DNA of 64,000 nt from Janthinobacterium agaricidamnosum NBRC 102515 = DSM 9628 (GTDB lineage Bacteria > Pseudomonadota > Gammaproteobacteria > Burkholderiales > Burkholderiaceae_D). This document shows positions 15,377 to 24,168 of the stretch, one piece after another. Each line of letters starts with the position of its first letter. Position 1 is the stretch's first letter. Where the stretch lies: positions 33,665 to 97,664 of the forward strand of contig NZ_HG322949.1 in assembly GCF_000723165.1 (NCBI RefSeq), read 5' to 3'. A model generated the notes under the pieces. It saw only the letters and a list, made by a program, of their open reading frames with translations, did no database searches and had not been told where the DNA came from. The translations under genes and the position numbers were made by a program.

Positions 15377-16045
15377 CTACCAGCCGATAGGCTTGCCGTC
15401 GTAGTTGAGGTAGGCCGGCTGCGCCGATGGCGCAAGATTGGCCAGCGTGGAACGGATGCCGATCGCGCTTTGCTCCAGCGACAGGTCGGCGCCGTCGCCG
15501 CCCATCTCGGTGCGCACCCAGCCAGGATGCAGCGCCACGCAAGTGGCGCCTTTCGGGCCGAAGTTGAGCGCGGTATCGACCAGCACCGAATTCAAGGCGG
15601 CCTTGCTGGCGCGGTATAGCGTGCCGCGCGGATTGCTGCGCTCGCTGAGCGAACCCATATGCGACGATATCACCGCCAGTTTGCCGTGCGCGGCGCACAC
15701 CAGCGGCGCGATCAGCGGCAGCAGGCGCAATGCGGACAGCACATTGGTATGCATCACCAGGTCGAAATCTTGCTGCGATGGAAAACCGTCGTGGCGCGGG
15801 CCGTACACGCCAGCGTTCAGGATGGCCACGTCGAGTTGCTCGCCATCCAGTTTCCAGCCCATGCCGGCCACCGATTCCAGCTTGTTTACGTCCAGCAAAT
15901 GAACTTCGGCGCCCAGTTCGTGCAGCGCCGCGCCATCTTCTTCCTTGCGCGCGGTGGCGATCACGCGCCAGCCGCCGTGCAGGTATTGACGCGCCAGTTG
16001 ATTGCCGATGCCGCGCGATGCGCCGATGATGAGTGCCGTAGGCAT
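15377..16045 (-). CDS. Short-chain dehydrogenase/reductase
   Basis: 222 residues, classical SDR. The N-terminal dinucleotide loop is GASRGIGNQLA (residues 8-18), then NAGVYG, the active-site serine in VISSHMGSLS and the catalytic YRASK near residue 145. The protein is short for the class (about 250) and resembles CsgA/C-factor-like SDRs. The substrate is unknown. It begins 68 bp after the thiolase stop and ends 16 bp before the acyl-CoA dehydrogenase start, so it is probably part of the same operon. Confidence 0.88.
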   Translation of the reverse strand: MPTALIIGASRGIGNQLARQYLHGGWRVIATARKEEDGAALHELGAEVHLLDVNKLESVAGMGWKLDGEQLDVAILNAGVYGPRHDGFPSQQDFDLVMHTNVLSALRLLPLIAPLVCAAHGKLAVISSHMGSLSERSNPRGTLYRASKAALNSVLVDTALNFGPKGATCVALHPGWVRTEMGGDGADLSLEQSAIGIRSTLANLAPSAQPAYLNYDGKPIGW

Positions 16046-16113
16046 GTGTGTCCTTTCAATGGTTGAGCCGCTAAGCGTAGCGCGTAACGCTACGCTTGCC
16101 TATCATGCCACGG

Positions 16114-17310
16114 TCAGGCCAGTTCGAGCGCCATCGCGGTCGCTTCGCCGCCGCCGATGCACAGCGCCGCGACGCCGCGCTTGCCGCCGGTTTTTTTCAG
16201 CGCGCCCAGCAGCGTCACGATGATGCGCGCGCCGGAGGCGCCGATCGGATGGCCCAGCGCGCACGCGCCGCCGTGAATATTGATTTTGCTGTGGGGAATA
16301 TCGAGGTCGTGCATCGCCGCCATCGGCACGGCGGCGAACGCTTCATTGATTTCAAACAAGTCGACATTGGCGCTGTTCCAGCCAGTATTGGCGTACAATT
16401 TTTGAATCGCGCCGACCGGGGCGGTGGTGAACAGGTTCGGCGCCTGGGCGTGGGTCGCATGGCCGTGGATTGTCGCGATCACCTTGCAGCCCAGTTTTTT
16501 TGCGGTCGAGGCGCGCATCAGCACCAGCGCGGCGGCGCCGTCGTTGATCGACGACGACGAGGCGGCGGTGATGGTGCCGTCCTTCTTGAAGGCCGGCTTG
16601 AGCGCGGGAATTTTTTCGAGGCGGGCTTTCAGCGGACCTTCGTCTTGCGTGACGATGGTGTCGCCGCCGCGGCCGGACACGGTCACCGGTGCGATTTCCC
16701 ATTCGAAACTGCCATCCTTGGTCGCCGCCTGGGCGCGTTGCACCGACGCGATCGCGAACGCATCCTGCGCTTCGCGGCTGAAGCGGTACTGTGTCGCGCA
16801 TTCTTCGGCGAAGGTTCCCATCGAGCGGCCATTGCCCTTGTCATCTTTCGAATACGCGTCTTCGAGGCCGTCGAGCATCATGTGGTCGTAGATCATGCCG
16901 TGGCCGATGCGGTAGCCGCCGCGCGCCTTCGGGATGATGTACGGCGCATTGGTCATCGATTCCATGCCGCCGGCGACGATCACCTCGGCGCTGCCAGCCA
17001 GCAAGGTGTCATGCGCAAAGATGGTGGTTTGCATCGCCGAGCCGCACATCTTCGACAGCGTGACCGCGCCGGTCGAGGTCGGCAAGCCGGCCTTGATCGA
17101 CGCCTGGCGCGCTGGCGCCTGGCCTTGGCCAGCCATCAGGCAATTGCCGAAATACACGTGTTCGACGCTGTCTGGCGTGATGCCGGCGCGCTCCACCGCG
17201 GCCTGGATGGCGACCGCGCCCAGGTCGCTGGCAGTCACATTGGCAAAATCGCCCTGGAAGGCGCCCATGGGAGTGCGCGCGGCACCGACGATAACGATAG
17301 GATCATTCAT
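16114..17310 (-). CDS. Acetyl-CoA C-acyltransferase (thiolase)
   Basis: 398 residues. The acyl-accepting cysteine is Cys89 in LSKMCGSAM. The C-terminal signatures are NIHGGACALGHPIGASGAR, with the catalytic His, and CIGGGEATAM, with the second Cys. Tetrameric biosynthetic and degradative thiolases of this kind cleave acetoacetyl-CoA or 3-ketoacyl-CoA to acetyl-CoA. Located downstream of isovaleryl-CoA dehydrogenase, it could handle the acetoacetate-derived end of leucine breakdown. It could equally serve polyhydroxybutyrate or fatty acid metabolism. Confidence 0.93.
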   Translation of the reverse strand: MNDPIVIVGAARTPMGAFQGDFANVTASDLGAVAIQAAVERAGITPDSVEHVYFGNCLMAGQGQAPARQASIKAGLPTSTGAVTLSKMCGSAMQTTIFAHDTLLAGSAEVIVAGGMESMTNAPYIIPKARGGYRIGHGMIYDHMMLDGLEDAYSKDDKGNGRSMGTFAEECATQYRFSREAQDAFAIASVQRAQAATKDGSFEWEIAPVTVSGRGGDTIVTQDEGPLKARLEKIPALKPAFKKDGTITAASSSSINDGAAALVLMRASTAKKLGCKVIATIHGHATHAQAPNLFTTAPVGAIQKLYANTGWNSANVDLFEINEAFAAVPMAAMHDLDIPHSKINIHGGACALGHPIGASGARIIVTLLGALKKTGGKRGVAALCIGGGEATAMALELA

Positions 17311-17477
17311 GGCAGTTCTCCGAAAGAAGCGGCGCCGACGACGCCGGAATGGTATGGGTACGTGTCAAACTTAACTGGCGAAACCGTATCTGCTTTTGAC
17401 ACGGAAAGACATCAATTTTGACCAGCAAGGCGGCCAACTGTTTCAGTTTCGCCAGCCATACTGGCGTCATCTTCAGC

Positions 17478-18662
17478 TTATTTGGTTTCCGCAAACAACT
17501 CGCGGCCGATCAGCATGCGGCGGATTTCGCTGGTGCCGGCGCCGATTTCATACAATTTGGCGTCGCGCCACAGGCGGCCGGCCGGATAGTCATTGATGTA
17601 ACCGTTGCCGCCCAGCGCCTGGATCGCTTCACCGGCCATCCAGGTTGCCTTCTCGGCGCTGTACAGAATCGCGCCGGCGGCATCCTTGCGCAATTGCCGC
17701 ACGGCTTCCGGCGTCGCGGCGCGGTCGCAAGCCTGGCCTACCGCATACACATAGGCCTTGCACGCCATCATGGTCGAATACATATCGGCCAGCTTGCCTT
17801 GCATTAACTGAAACTCGCCGATAGGCTGGCCGAATTGCTTGCGGTCATGCACATACGGCACCACCAGGTCCATGCAGGCCTGCATGATGCCCAGCGGACC
17901 GCCGGACAACACCGTGCGTTCGAAGTCCAGGCCCGACATCAGCACATTGACGCCCTTGCCCAGGCCGCCCAGCACGTTTTCGGCCGGCACTTCGCAATCC
18001 TGGAACACCAGTTCGCCGGTATGCGAACCGCGCATGCCCAGCTTGTCGAGTTTTTGCGCGATCGAGAAACCCTTGAAACCTTTTTCAATCAAGAAAGTCG
18101 TCATGCCGCGCGGACCGGCTTCCAGATCATTCTTGGCGTACACCACCAGCACATCCGCATCGGGGCCGTTGGTGATCCACATCTTGCTACCGTTCAAGAC
18201 CCAGCGGTCGCCCTTCCAGTCGGCGCGCAATTTCATGCTGACGACATCCGAACCGGCGTTTGGTTCCGACATTGCCAACGCGCCGATGTATTCGCCGGAG
18301 ACCAGCTTCGGCAGGTATCTGGCTTTTTGCTCCTCGGTACCGTTGCGCTTGATCTGGTTGACGCACAGATTCGAGTGGGCGCCATAGGACAGGCCGACCG
18401 AGGCCGAGGCGCGCGAAATTTCTTCCATCGCCACGATATGCGCCAGGTAACCCATGCCGCTACCGCCGTATTCTTCGCCGACGGTGATGCCGAGCACGCC
18501 GAGTTCGCCCATCTTGCGCCACAGATCCATCGGGAATTGGTCGCTGCGGTCGATGTCGGCCGCGCGCGGCGCGATTTCGGCGGCGGCGAATTCTTGTACC
18601 GCGGCACGCAGGGCGGCGATGTCTTCGCCGTGGTCGAAAGTTAAGCCTGGGAGATGCAGCAT
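17478..18662 (-). CDS. ivd: Isovaleryl-CoA dehydrogenase (leucine degradation)
   Basis: 394 residues from ATG 18662, chosen because ACGAGGACGAC precedes it and the protein then begins MLHLPGLTF as in the family; the frame runs further upstream without family similarity. The isovaleryl-specific catalytic base is present: Glu248 in [15 protein letters not shown]. The C-terminal position that carries Glu in other acyl-CoA dehydrogenases is not Glu ([11 protein letters not shown]). The enzyme makes 3-methylcrotonyl-CoA from isovaleryl-CoA. A palindromic operator lies on its promoter and a LiuR-like regulator is encoded just upstream on the same strand. The usual partner carboxylase genes (liuB, liuD) are not in the window. 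Confidence 0.95.
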   Translation of the reverse strand: MLHLPGLTFDHGEDIAALRAAVQEFAAAEIAPRAADIDRSDQFPMDLWRKMGELGVLGITVGEEYGGSGMGYLAHIVAMEEISRASASVGLSYGAHSNLCVNQIKRNGTEEQKARYLPKLVSGEYIGALAMSEPNAGSDVVSMKLRADWKGDRWVLNGSKMWITNGPDADVLVVYAKNDLEAGPRGMTTFLIEKGFKGFSIAQKLDKLGMRGSHTGELVFQDCEVPAENVLGGLGKGVNVLMSGLDFERTVLSGGPLGIMQACMDLVVPYVHDRKQFGQPIGEFQLMQGKLADMYSTMMACKAYVYAVGQACDRAATPEAVRQLRKDAAGAILYSAEKATWMAGEAIQALGGNGYINDYPAGRLWRDAKLYEIGAGTSEIRRMLIGRELFAETK

Positions 18663-18703
18663 GTCGTCCTCGTGTTTTGTAATGTGATGACCGTGAAAAT
18701 CCA

Positions 18704-18732
18704 ATAATACGCCGATGTGACGTTTACGTAAA
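18704..18732 (-). promoter_or_regulatory. ivd promoter
   Basis: On the minus strand TTTACG (18732-18727) and TATTAT (18709-18704) are 17 bp apart, about 40 bp upstream of the ivd start. The -35 hexamer lies inside the palindrome at 18720-18735. Confidence 0.5.
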
Positions 18733-18735
18733 CGT
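18720..18735. promoter_or_regulatory. Palindromic operator (likely LiuR site) of ivd
   Basis: ACGTTTACGTAAACGT is a perfect 16-bp palindrome overlapping the -35 element of ivd. A related copy with one mismatch in the core lies upstream of the MerR-family gene at 19305-19320. The pairing of the same motif at the regulator and at ivd is what a LiuR regulon would show. Confidence 0.65.
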
Positions 18736-18783
18736 AATGTGGCACACGTAAAACCGGCTGCGCCGCCAAGGTGCGGCGTGCTG

Positions 18784-19197
18784 TTACGCGCTGGCGACTG
18801 GGTCGGCGGCGCCGGTCCTGATCTCGGCCAGCATGCGCTGGCACGCCTCTTCGTGGGCGGTGATTTCCGCCAGCGCCATTTCGATATCTTCACGTTGCTG
18901 TTCCAGCGTGCCGCGATGCTGCGCCAGCACGTCGAGGAAGCGGTGCATCTGGGCGCTGGTGTCTTTGGGCGACTCATACATATCGACCAAACTTTTGATT
19001 TCGGACAAAGCCAAACCCAGGCGCTTGCCGCGCAATGTCAGTTTCAAGCGGGTACGGTCGCGCGGTGTGTAGACCCGGCTGCGTCCGCCTGCGCCTTCGC
19101 GCGATGGGCTCAGCAAACCCTGGTCTTCGTAAAAGCGGATCGCGCGGGCGGTAATGTCGAATTCGCGCGCCAGTTCGGTAATGGTGTAGGTCGGCAT
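18784..19197 (-). CDS. liuR: MerR-family regulator, LiuR-like
   Basis: 137 residues. The N-terminal MerR winged helix is [20 protein letters not shown] followed by EDQGLLSP, then a dimerising coiled coil (about 75-120) and a short tail. No metal-binding cysteine cluster is present, only a single Cys near residue 119, so it is not a metal sensor. LiuR proteins control branched-chain amino acid and acyl-CoA catabolism in proteobacteria. The adjacent ivd and the shared palindrome support that assignment. It lies 121 bp upstream of ivd on the same strand. Confidence 0.85.
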   Translation of the reverse strand: MPTYTITELAREFDITARAIRFYEDQGLLSPSREGAGGRSRVYTPRDRTRLKLTLRGKRLGLALSEIKSLVDMYESPKDTSAQMHRFLDVLAQHRGTLEQQREDIEMALAEITAHEEACQRMLAEIRTGAADPVASA

Positions 19198-19304
19198 CTT
19201 GTGTGCTTGCGGTTAAGTGTGTGCTGGCTATCTATGCTGATATCAATATCTGCTATCGATAGCATTATTGTATTGCTTAAATATTAATGCGGCGGTACGA
19301 TCTT

Positions 19305-19320
19305 CCGTTTACGTCAACGT
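19305..19320. promoter_or_regulatory. Imperfect LiuR-like operator upstream of liuR
   Basis: CCGTTTACGTCAACGT matches the perfect palindrome of the ivd promoter except for one base in the core and one at the edge. It is about 108 bp upstream of the liuR start, which suggests autoregulation. Confidence 0.5.
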
Positions 19321-19611
19321 CATTGCATTGTAGCGCGCCTGCCTGAAATATGACCTTGAAAGATCGCTGCAATTTCTGCCGATTTATGGCAGAAAAGCGG
19401 TGTTTCACGGGTAGTATGCAAATCAGGACATTGTTGGGCTTGCCGTAGTCCAGGCAGCTTGGCTGGCGATAGGGGCTAAAAGCCCAGTGATGCCGGCGTC
19501 ATGGCGCACTGACAGGTTTTTTAGCGTGTGTTTATCGATCAAGGAGAAGGTAAATTGTTAATTAGTTTCTCTTCATATGTAACAAATTGTATGGTCATTC
19601 AAGAAACTGAC

Positions 19612-19631
19612 TTTCATGTTGCAACATGAAA
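19612..19631. promoter_or_regulatory. Perfect 20-bp palindrome at the XRE gene start
   Basis: TTTCATGTTGCAACATGAAA is its own reverse complement and ends 10 bp before the ATG at 19642. Its position would let the encoded helix-turn-helix protein block its own transcription. Confidence 0.6.
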
Positions 19632-19641
19632 TAGTGCAACT

Positions 19642-20049
19642 ATGAATTCTTCCAATGAACGCGAAAGCTTTAGCCAGCGACTTCAGCAGGCTCTTAAAAA
19701 CGCCCACTACTCTCCTGACAGCCCGACCAGACTGGCGCGGGAATTCAATATCCGCTTTGATGGGCGTCCGATAACAGTGCATGCCGCGCGGAAATGGTTG
19801 GTCGGCGAGGCTATTCCTACCCAAGAAAAATTGCGCATGATTGCGCAATGGTTGGGCGTGCCTGCCGAGTGGCTGCGTTTTGGTGGTCCGGAAAGTGCGG
19901 CGCCCAATGGCGAGTCGGGCAATTCCTTGTCGCGGTTTGAATCTGCCGATGTCAAATTAATTGCTGATTTACAAAGACTTGATGAACATCATCGTCAAAT
20001 TGCGCGTGAATTTATTCGCATGCTGGTCAGGGTTAACTACCAAAAGTAA
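19642..20049 (+). CDS. XRE-family helix-turn-helix regulator
   Basis: 135 residues. The N-terminal half has a Cro/CI-type fold: LARQEFNI-like LAREFNIRF, then HAARKWLVGEAIPTQEKLRMIAQWLGVPAEWLRFG, as in phage-type repressors that recognise short palindromes. The C-terminal part is acidic and helical with no peptidase domain, so it is not a LexA/CI self-cleaving repressor. AT-richer flanks and the phage-like style suggest past acquisition, but no phage genes remain nearby. A perfect palindrome just before the ATG points to autoregulation. The target genes are unknown. Confidence 0.8.
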   Translation: MNSSNERESFSQRLQQALKNAHYSPDSPTRLAREFNIRFDGRPITVHAARKWLVGEAIPTQEKLRMIAQWLGVPAEWLRFGGPESAAPNGESGNSLSRFESADVKLIADLQRLDEHHRQIAREFIRMLVRVNYQK

Positions 20050-20165
20050 CAAAAATCACTGTTTTTTGTTGTAAAAAATGGAAGTTGTTCTGTAGTTAAC
20101 GAATTCGGCGGCAAGACGGGATATCCTTGTGTTTTGTCATGGCGCCGACATGATTTTGCGGGACA

Positions 20166-20246
20166 ATGAATCGCTACACCGTGTCGTATGGGGTTTTCGA
20201 CAATAATTACGAGATGAGCGGCACAAACCTCAATAGTGGATCATAA
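20166..20246 (+). other. Possible 26-codon ORF
   Basis: ATG 20166 opens a frame beginning MNRYTVSYGVFDNNYEMSG and ending at TAA 20244-20246, with only a weak GCGGGAC upstream. The composition looks protein-like (rich in Asn, Tyr, Ser), but no family is recognised. Confidence 0.2.
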
Positions 20247-20300
20247 TCATTGGGTTTTCAGCCTGTCATCTACTACGGAGCCGAGCATTTGAGCCGTCTT

Positions 20301-20471
20301 ATGAAAAGTAATTACAGCAATACCGCCCAGCTTAAAGATTTGATGACCGTGCCGCCGATGACCGCCGCCCAGCATGCCGAAGTGATGCGCAAGCGCATCG
20401 CGCACCGCAGGATGGTGGAAGAGGCCCGGGATTTGAAACACGCCAGCGGCGCCCAGTTCGACAAACGCTGA
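20301..20471 (+). CDS. Small hypothetical protein, 56 residues
   Basis: Begins MKSNYSNTAQLKDLMTVPPM and continues with a basic, helical C-terminal half (AEVMRKRIAHRRMVEEARDL). No signal, membrane segment or known domain is seen. The ATG at 20301 is favoured over an in-frame TTG at 20250, although neither has a strong ribosome site. A GC-rich hairpin (two CCGGCCGG arms, 20497-20517) follows the stop. The codon pattern is like that of the neighbours, so it is probably a real lineage-specific gene. Function unknown. Confidence 0.5.
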   Translation: MKSNYSNTAQLKDLMTVPPMTAAQHAEVMRKRIAHRRMVEEARDLKHASGAQFDKR

Positions 20472-20575
20472 ACGGCATAGCTGCCAGACTGCCACGCCGG
20501 CCGGAGTTGCCGGCCGGTATAGTTGCGCCGCTCAATGTGCCAATGTACCGTTGCGTCTATGGGCAGTTGGGCTTG

Positions 20576-21169
20576 TTATGGCGTGTCCGCCGCTTTCAAG
20601 CCGTTCCAGCGCGGCGCCAGGCCATGTTCGATGCCGAACAGGTCGATCACCCTCGCCACCGTATGGTCGACCATGTCGGCGATGGTCTTCGGCAACTGGT
20701 AAAAACTTGGCAATGGCGGGAAGATGATGCCGCCCATTTCGGTGACGGCCGTCATATTGCGCAGGTGCGCCAGGTTGAATGGCGTTTCGCGCACCATCAA
20801 TACCAGGCGCCGGCGTTCCTTCAGCACCACGTCGGCCGCCCGCGTAATCAGATTATCCGACAAGCCATGCGCCACCGCCGCCAGCGTGCGCATCGAGCAG
20901 GGCGCGATCACCATGCCGTCCGACTGGAAAGAACCGCTGGCGATGCTGGCGCCGATATCGCGCAATTTATGCACCACATGCGCCAGCGCCTCGACTTGCT
21001 TGCGCTGCAGGCCGGTTTCCTGGTGCAGCGTCAGCACGGCCGCATCGGACAGTATCAAATGGGTTTCGACCCCGGCGATGCTGCGTAATTGTTGCAACAG
21101 GCGCACGCCATACACGGCGCCGGTGGCGCCGGTGATGGCAATAATCAACCTGATTGGCCGATCAGGCAT
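20576..21169 (-). CDS. ubiX: Flavin prenyltransferase UbiX
   Basis: 197 residues with the flavoprotein fold: [19 protein letters not shown] at the N-terminus, then [24 protein letters not shown] and [15 protein letters not shown]. UbiX joins dimethylallyl phosphate to FMN to make the prenylated cofactor used by UbiD decarboxylases in ubiquinone synthesis. The start overlaps the end of grxD by 8 bases, so the two are coupled. No ubiD is in the window. Confidence 0.95.
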   Translation of the reverse strand: MPDRPIRLIIAITGATGAVYGVRLLQQLRSIAGVETHLILSDAAVLTLHQETGLQRKQVEALAHVVHKLRDIGASIASGSFQSDGMVIAPCSMRTLAAVAHGLSDNLITRAADVVLKERRRLVLMVRETPFNLAHLRNMTAVTEMGGIIFPPLPSFYQLPKTIADMVDHTVARVIDLFGIEHGLAPRWNGLKAADTP

Positions 21170-21473
21170 CCAGCAAGGACTTCAATTCGCCGGATTCAAA
21201 CATTTCATTCATGATGTCCGAACCGCCGATGAACTCGCCTTTGACATAGAGTTGCGGAATGGTTGGCCAGTTCGAGTATTCCTTGATGCCTTGGCGAACT
21301 TCCGGGTCATCCAGCACGTTGACGGTGGCAATGTTGCTGACGCCGCAAGCTTTCAAGATCTGGATGGCGCGGCCGGAAAAACCGCATTGCGGAAATTGTG
21401 TGGTGCCTTTCATGAACAGCACGACAGGCGCGTTGGTCACGGTTTCTTTGATCCAGGTTTGTACGTCGCTCAT
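21162..21473 (-). CDS. grxD: Monothiol glutaredoxin Grx4/GrxD
   Basis: 103 residues with the monothiol active site CGFS at Cys30-Ser33, the preceding KGT of glutathione binding, and the WPTIPQLY and GGSDI motifs. CGFS glutaredoxins form bridged [2Fe-2S] clusters with glutathione and hand them on, often together with BolA-type partners; a BolA homologue is encoded at 42844. The gene overlaps the downstream ubiX. Confidence 0.96.
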   Translation of the reverse strand: MSDVQTWIKETVTNAPVVLFMKGTTQFPQCGFSGRAIQILKACGVSNIATVNVLDDPEVRQGIKEYSNWPTIPQLYVKGEFIGGSDIMNEMFESGELKSLLDA

Positions 21474-21569
21474 AGCTGCCTCTGATGGGGAAATAAATAA
21501 GATGGCGTCATTTTATAAGAAAACGACGCCGGGGGTATCGGCCAAGGCAGATTGTTGGCCGAGTGTCGC

Positions 21570-23918
21570 TTAAGCGCGCAGTTTGGCGAACGCCGCCGCC
21601 ATGCTGCCGGCAGGTTCCGGCGCCTTGCGCGCTTGCGACTGGTGCTGGGCCATGCTGCGGCGGTCGTTGCGGTCAGCGCGCTGTTCCGGCCTGGAGCCGG
21701 CTTGCGGCGCGCTGTCGGTCAGGCGCATCGTCAGCGCGATGCGCTTGCGCTTTTCATCGACTTCCATCACTTTGACGCGTACCACCTGGCCAGCCTTGAC
21801 CACCGTGTGCGGATCCTTGACGAAATGATTCGATAGCGCGGAGATATGCACCAAACCGTCTTGATGCACGCCGATGTCGACAAATGCGCCAAACGCGGCG
21901 ACGTTGGTGACCACGCCTTCAAGGATCATGTCGGGCTGCAAGTCGCTGATTTCCTCGACGCCTTCCTTGAAGGTGGCGGTGGTAAATTCCGGACGCGGGT
22001 CGCGGCCCGGCTTTTCCAGCTCTTTCAAGATGTCGGAAATGGTCGGTACGCCGAATTTCTCGTCGGCATACTTGGCCGGGCTCAAGGTTTTCAGCAAGGC
22101 CGTCTCGCCGATCACGGCCTTGATGCCCTTGTTGATATCGGCCAGGATTTTTTCAACCAGCGGATACGATTCCGGGTGCACCGCCGACGCGTCCAGCGGA
22201 TTGTCGCCGCCCATCACGCGCAAGAAACCGGCTGCCTGTTCAAAGGTCTTGTCGCCCAGGCGCGGCACGGCCTTCAGGGCTGCGCGCGAAGTGAACGCTC
22301 CCTTCAGGTCGCGGTAGGACACGATGCTTTGCGCCACGCTGGCCGACAGGCCGGACACGCGCGCCAGCAGCGGCGCCGACGCGGTATTGACGTCGACGCC
22401 GACCGCGTTCACGCAATCCTCGACCACCGCGTCGAGCGAGCGGGCCAGCTGGGTTTGGCCGACGTCATGCTGGTACTGGCCGACGCCGATCGATTTCGGG
22501 TCGATCTTGACCAGTTCGGCCAGCGGATCTTGCAGGCGGCGTGCGATCGATACGGCGCCGCGCAGCGACACATCCATGTCCGGCAATTCCTTGGAGGCGT
22601 ATTCGGACGCCGAATACACCGACGCGCCCGCTTCGGACACGACGATCTTGGTCAGTTTCTGGTCCGGGTGCTGCTTGATCAAATCCTGGGCCAGCTTGTC
22701 GGTTTCGCGCGAGGCGGTGCCGTTGCCGATCGAAATCAGCGACACATTGTGTTTCGCGGCCAGCCGGCTCAGTGTATGCAAGGAGCCGTCCCAGTCGTTT
22801 TTCGGCTGATGCGGGTAGATCACGGCGGTATCGACGACTTTGCCGGTAGTATCGACCACCGCCACCTTGACGCCGGTGCGCAGGCCGGGATCCAGGCCCA
22901 TCGTCGCGCGCGGGCCGGCCGGCGCCGCCAGCAGCAGCGCTTTCAGGTTGGTCGCGAAGACATTGATCGCATCGAGTTCCGACCGTTCGCGCAGCGCGCC
23001 CATCAATTCGGTTTCCAGATGCATGAAGCTTTTCACGCGCCAGGTCCAGCGCGCCGTGTCGGCCAGCCATTTGTCGGCCGGACGGCCCAGGTTCTTGATG
23101 CCGAAACGGGCGGCGATGCGGCCTTCGCACGGATTGTGCGGCGCATCCCACTTCGGTTTTTCCGCTTCGGTATCGAGCCGCAGGATGACGTCGAGAATGC
23201 CTTCGCGGCGGCCGCGCAGCAGCGCCAGCGCGCGGTGCGACGGCACGGTGGTTATGGTTTCGAAATAATCGAAATAATCGGCGAATTTTTCGCCTTCTTC
23301 TTCCTTGCCGGCGACGACTTTCGATTCGACCACGCCGTGTTCCTTGACGTACTCACGCAGCGATTGCAGCAAGGTGGCGTCTTCGGCGAAACGTTCCATC
23401 AGGATCTGGCGCGCGCCGTCGAGCGCCGCCTTGGTGTCCGGCACGCCCGGATTATTACCTTCGGCGGTAGTAAACGCATCGCGCAGGAACTTGCCGGCTT
23501 CGGTTTCCGGCGTCAATTCCGGGTTGTCGAGCAAGCCGTCGGCCAGCGGCGACAAGCCCGCTTCGATGGCGATCTGGGCCTTGGTACGGCGTTTTTGTTT
23601 GTAGGGCAGATACAAATCTTCCAGGCGGGTCTTGTCTTCTGCGTGCATGACGGCATCTAACAGCGCCGGCGTCATCTTGTTTTGTTCGGTGATCGAGGCC
23701 ACGATGGCGCTGCGCCGGTCTTCCAGTTCGCGCAGGTAGCGCAAACGCTCTTCCAGCAGGCGCAACTGGATATCGTCGAGGCCGCCGGTGGCTTCTTTCC
23801 GGTAGCGGGCGATGAAGGGCACGGTGGCGCCTTCGTCCAGCAAGGCGATGGCGGCGGCGACTTGTACCGGTTTGGCGGCAAGTTCAAGGGCAAGACGTTG
23901 TTCGATAGAGGGCAGCAT
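21570..23918 (-). CDS. tex: Tex family S1 RNA-binding transcription accessory protein
   Basis: 782 residues, normal length. Domain order: N-terminal helical region with [15 protein letters not shown], a YqgF/RuvX-like nuclease fold near 320-460 ([17 protein letters not shown]), helix-hairpin-helix motifs near 495-565 ([20 protein letters not shown]), and an S1 domain near 653-720 ([21 protein letters not shown]). Tex binds nucleic acid and influences transcription; its exact role varies between species. The final 60 residues are a basic, low-complexity tail rich in Arg, Gln and Ala. It is transcribed away from the SNF2 helicase gene across a 250-bp divergent gap. Confidence 0.95.
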   Translation of the reverse strand: MLPSIEQRLALELAAKPVQVAAAIALLDEGATVPFIARYRKEATGGLDDIQLRLLEERLRYLRELEDRRSAIVASITEQNKMTPALLDAVMHAEDKTRLEDLYLPYKQKRRTKAQIAIEAGLSPLADGLLDNPELTPETEAGKFLRDAFTTAEGNNPGVPDTKAALDGARQILMERFAEDATLLQSLREYVKEHGVVESKVVAGKEEEGEKFADYFDYFETITTVPSHRALALLRGRREGILDVILRLDTEAEKPKWDAPHNPCEGRIAARFGIKNLGRPADKWLADTARWTWRVKSFMHLETELMGALRERSELDAINVFATNLKALLLAAPAGPRATMGLDPGLRTGVKVAVVDTTGKVVDTAVIYPHQPKNDWDGSLHTLSRLAAKHNVSLISIGNGTASRETDKLAQDLIKQHPDQKLTKIVVSEAGASVYSASEYASKELPDMDVSLRGAVSIARRLQDPLAELVKIDPKSIGVGQYQHDVGQTQLARSLDAVVEDCVNAVGVDVNTASAPLLARVSGLSASVAQSIVSYRDLKGAFTSRAALKAVPRLGDKTFEQAAGFLRVMGGDNPLDASAVHPESYPLVEKILADINKGIKAVIGETALLKTLSPAKYADEKFGVPTISDILKELEKPGRDPRPEFTTATFKEGVEEISDLQPDMILEGVVTNVAAFGAFVDIGVHQDGLVHISALSNHFVKDPHTVVKAGQVVRVKVMEVDEKRKRIALTMRLTDSAPQAGSRPEQRADRNDRRSMAQHQSQARKAPEPAGSMAAAFAKLRA

Positions 23919-24168
23919 GGGTTATTTCCAAAGCGGTCAAGCCTGGAATGATACGCAATCGGTGCGATTGCGCCAGTCTTGACAGGGCAAATGGACTGTG
24001 CGAGAAGCGCAGTGGCATGCCGCTACAGGATTTTGGAGCGTTATCCGGTGTATTTAGGTGCGATATTGCACCACACTAATGATATTGAATAAACCATAAG
24101 CCTCTGGATGGCGGATAATATTGCCTGTTGCCGATTTTGATACATCTTATTAGACAATAATACGCACC

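Larger units (their letters stand above)
19198..19641. other. 444-bp regulatory gap between liuR and the XRE gene
   Basis: No protein gene is supported. It holds a 14-bp perfect palindrome TGCTATCGATAGCA (19251-19264), the liuR-side operator (19305-19320), an 8-bp inverted repeat TTTCTGCC/GGCAGAAA (19373-19395), a GGGCT-AAA-AGCCC hairpin near 19473-19485, an imperfect hairpin at 19485-19511 followed by TTTTTT (19517-19522), and the XRE-gene palindrome (19612-19631). Confidence 0.5.

Noticed and set aside
18663..18977. N-terminal extension of isovaleryl-CoA dehydrogenase
   Set aside because: The frame is open, but it crosses the promoter and operator and overlaps the liuR gene, and it has no similarity to the family. 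ATG 18662 has a proper ribosome site.
20497..20517. CCGGCCGG-AGTTG-CCGGCCGG hairpin as a terminator
   Set aside because: There is no T run after the stem. It may be a REP-like or structural repeat, but one copy is not enough to call.
21846..23660. A 604-codon plus-strand frame
   Set aside because: It lies entirely opposite tex, has no signal or domain, and shows shadow-like Arg/Gln/His composition.
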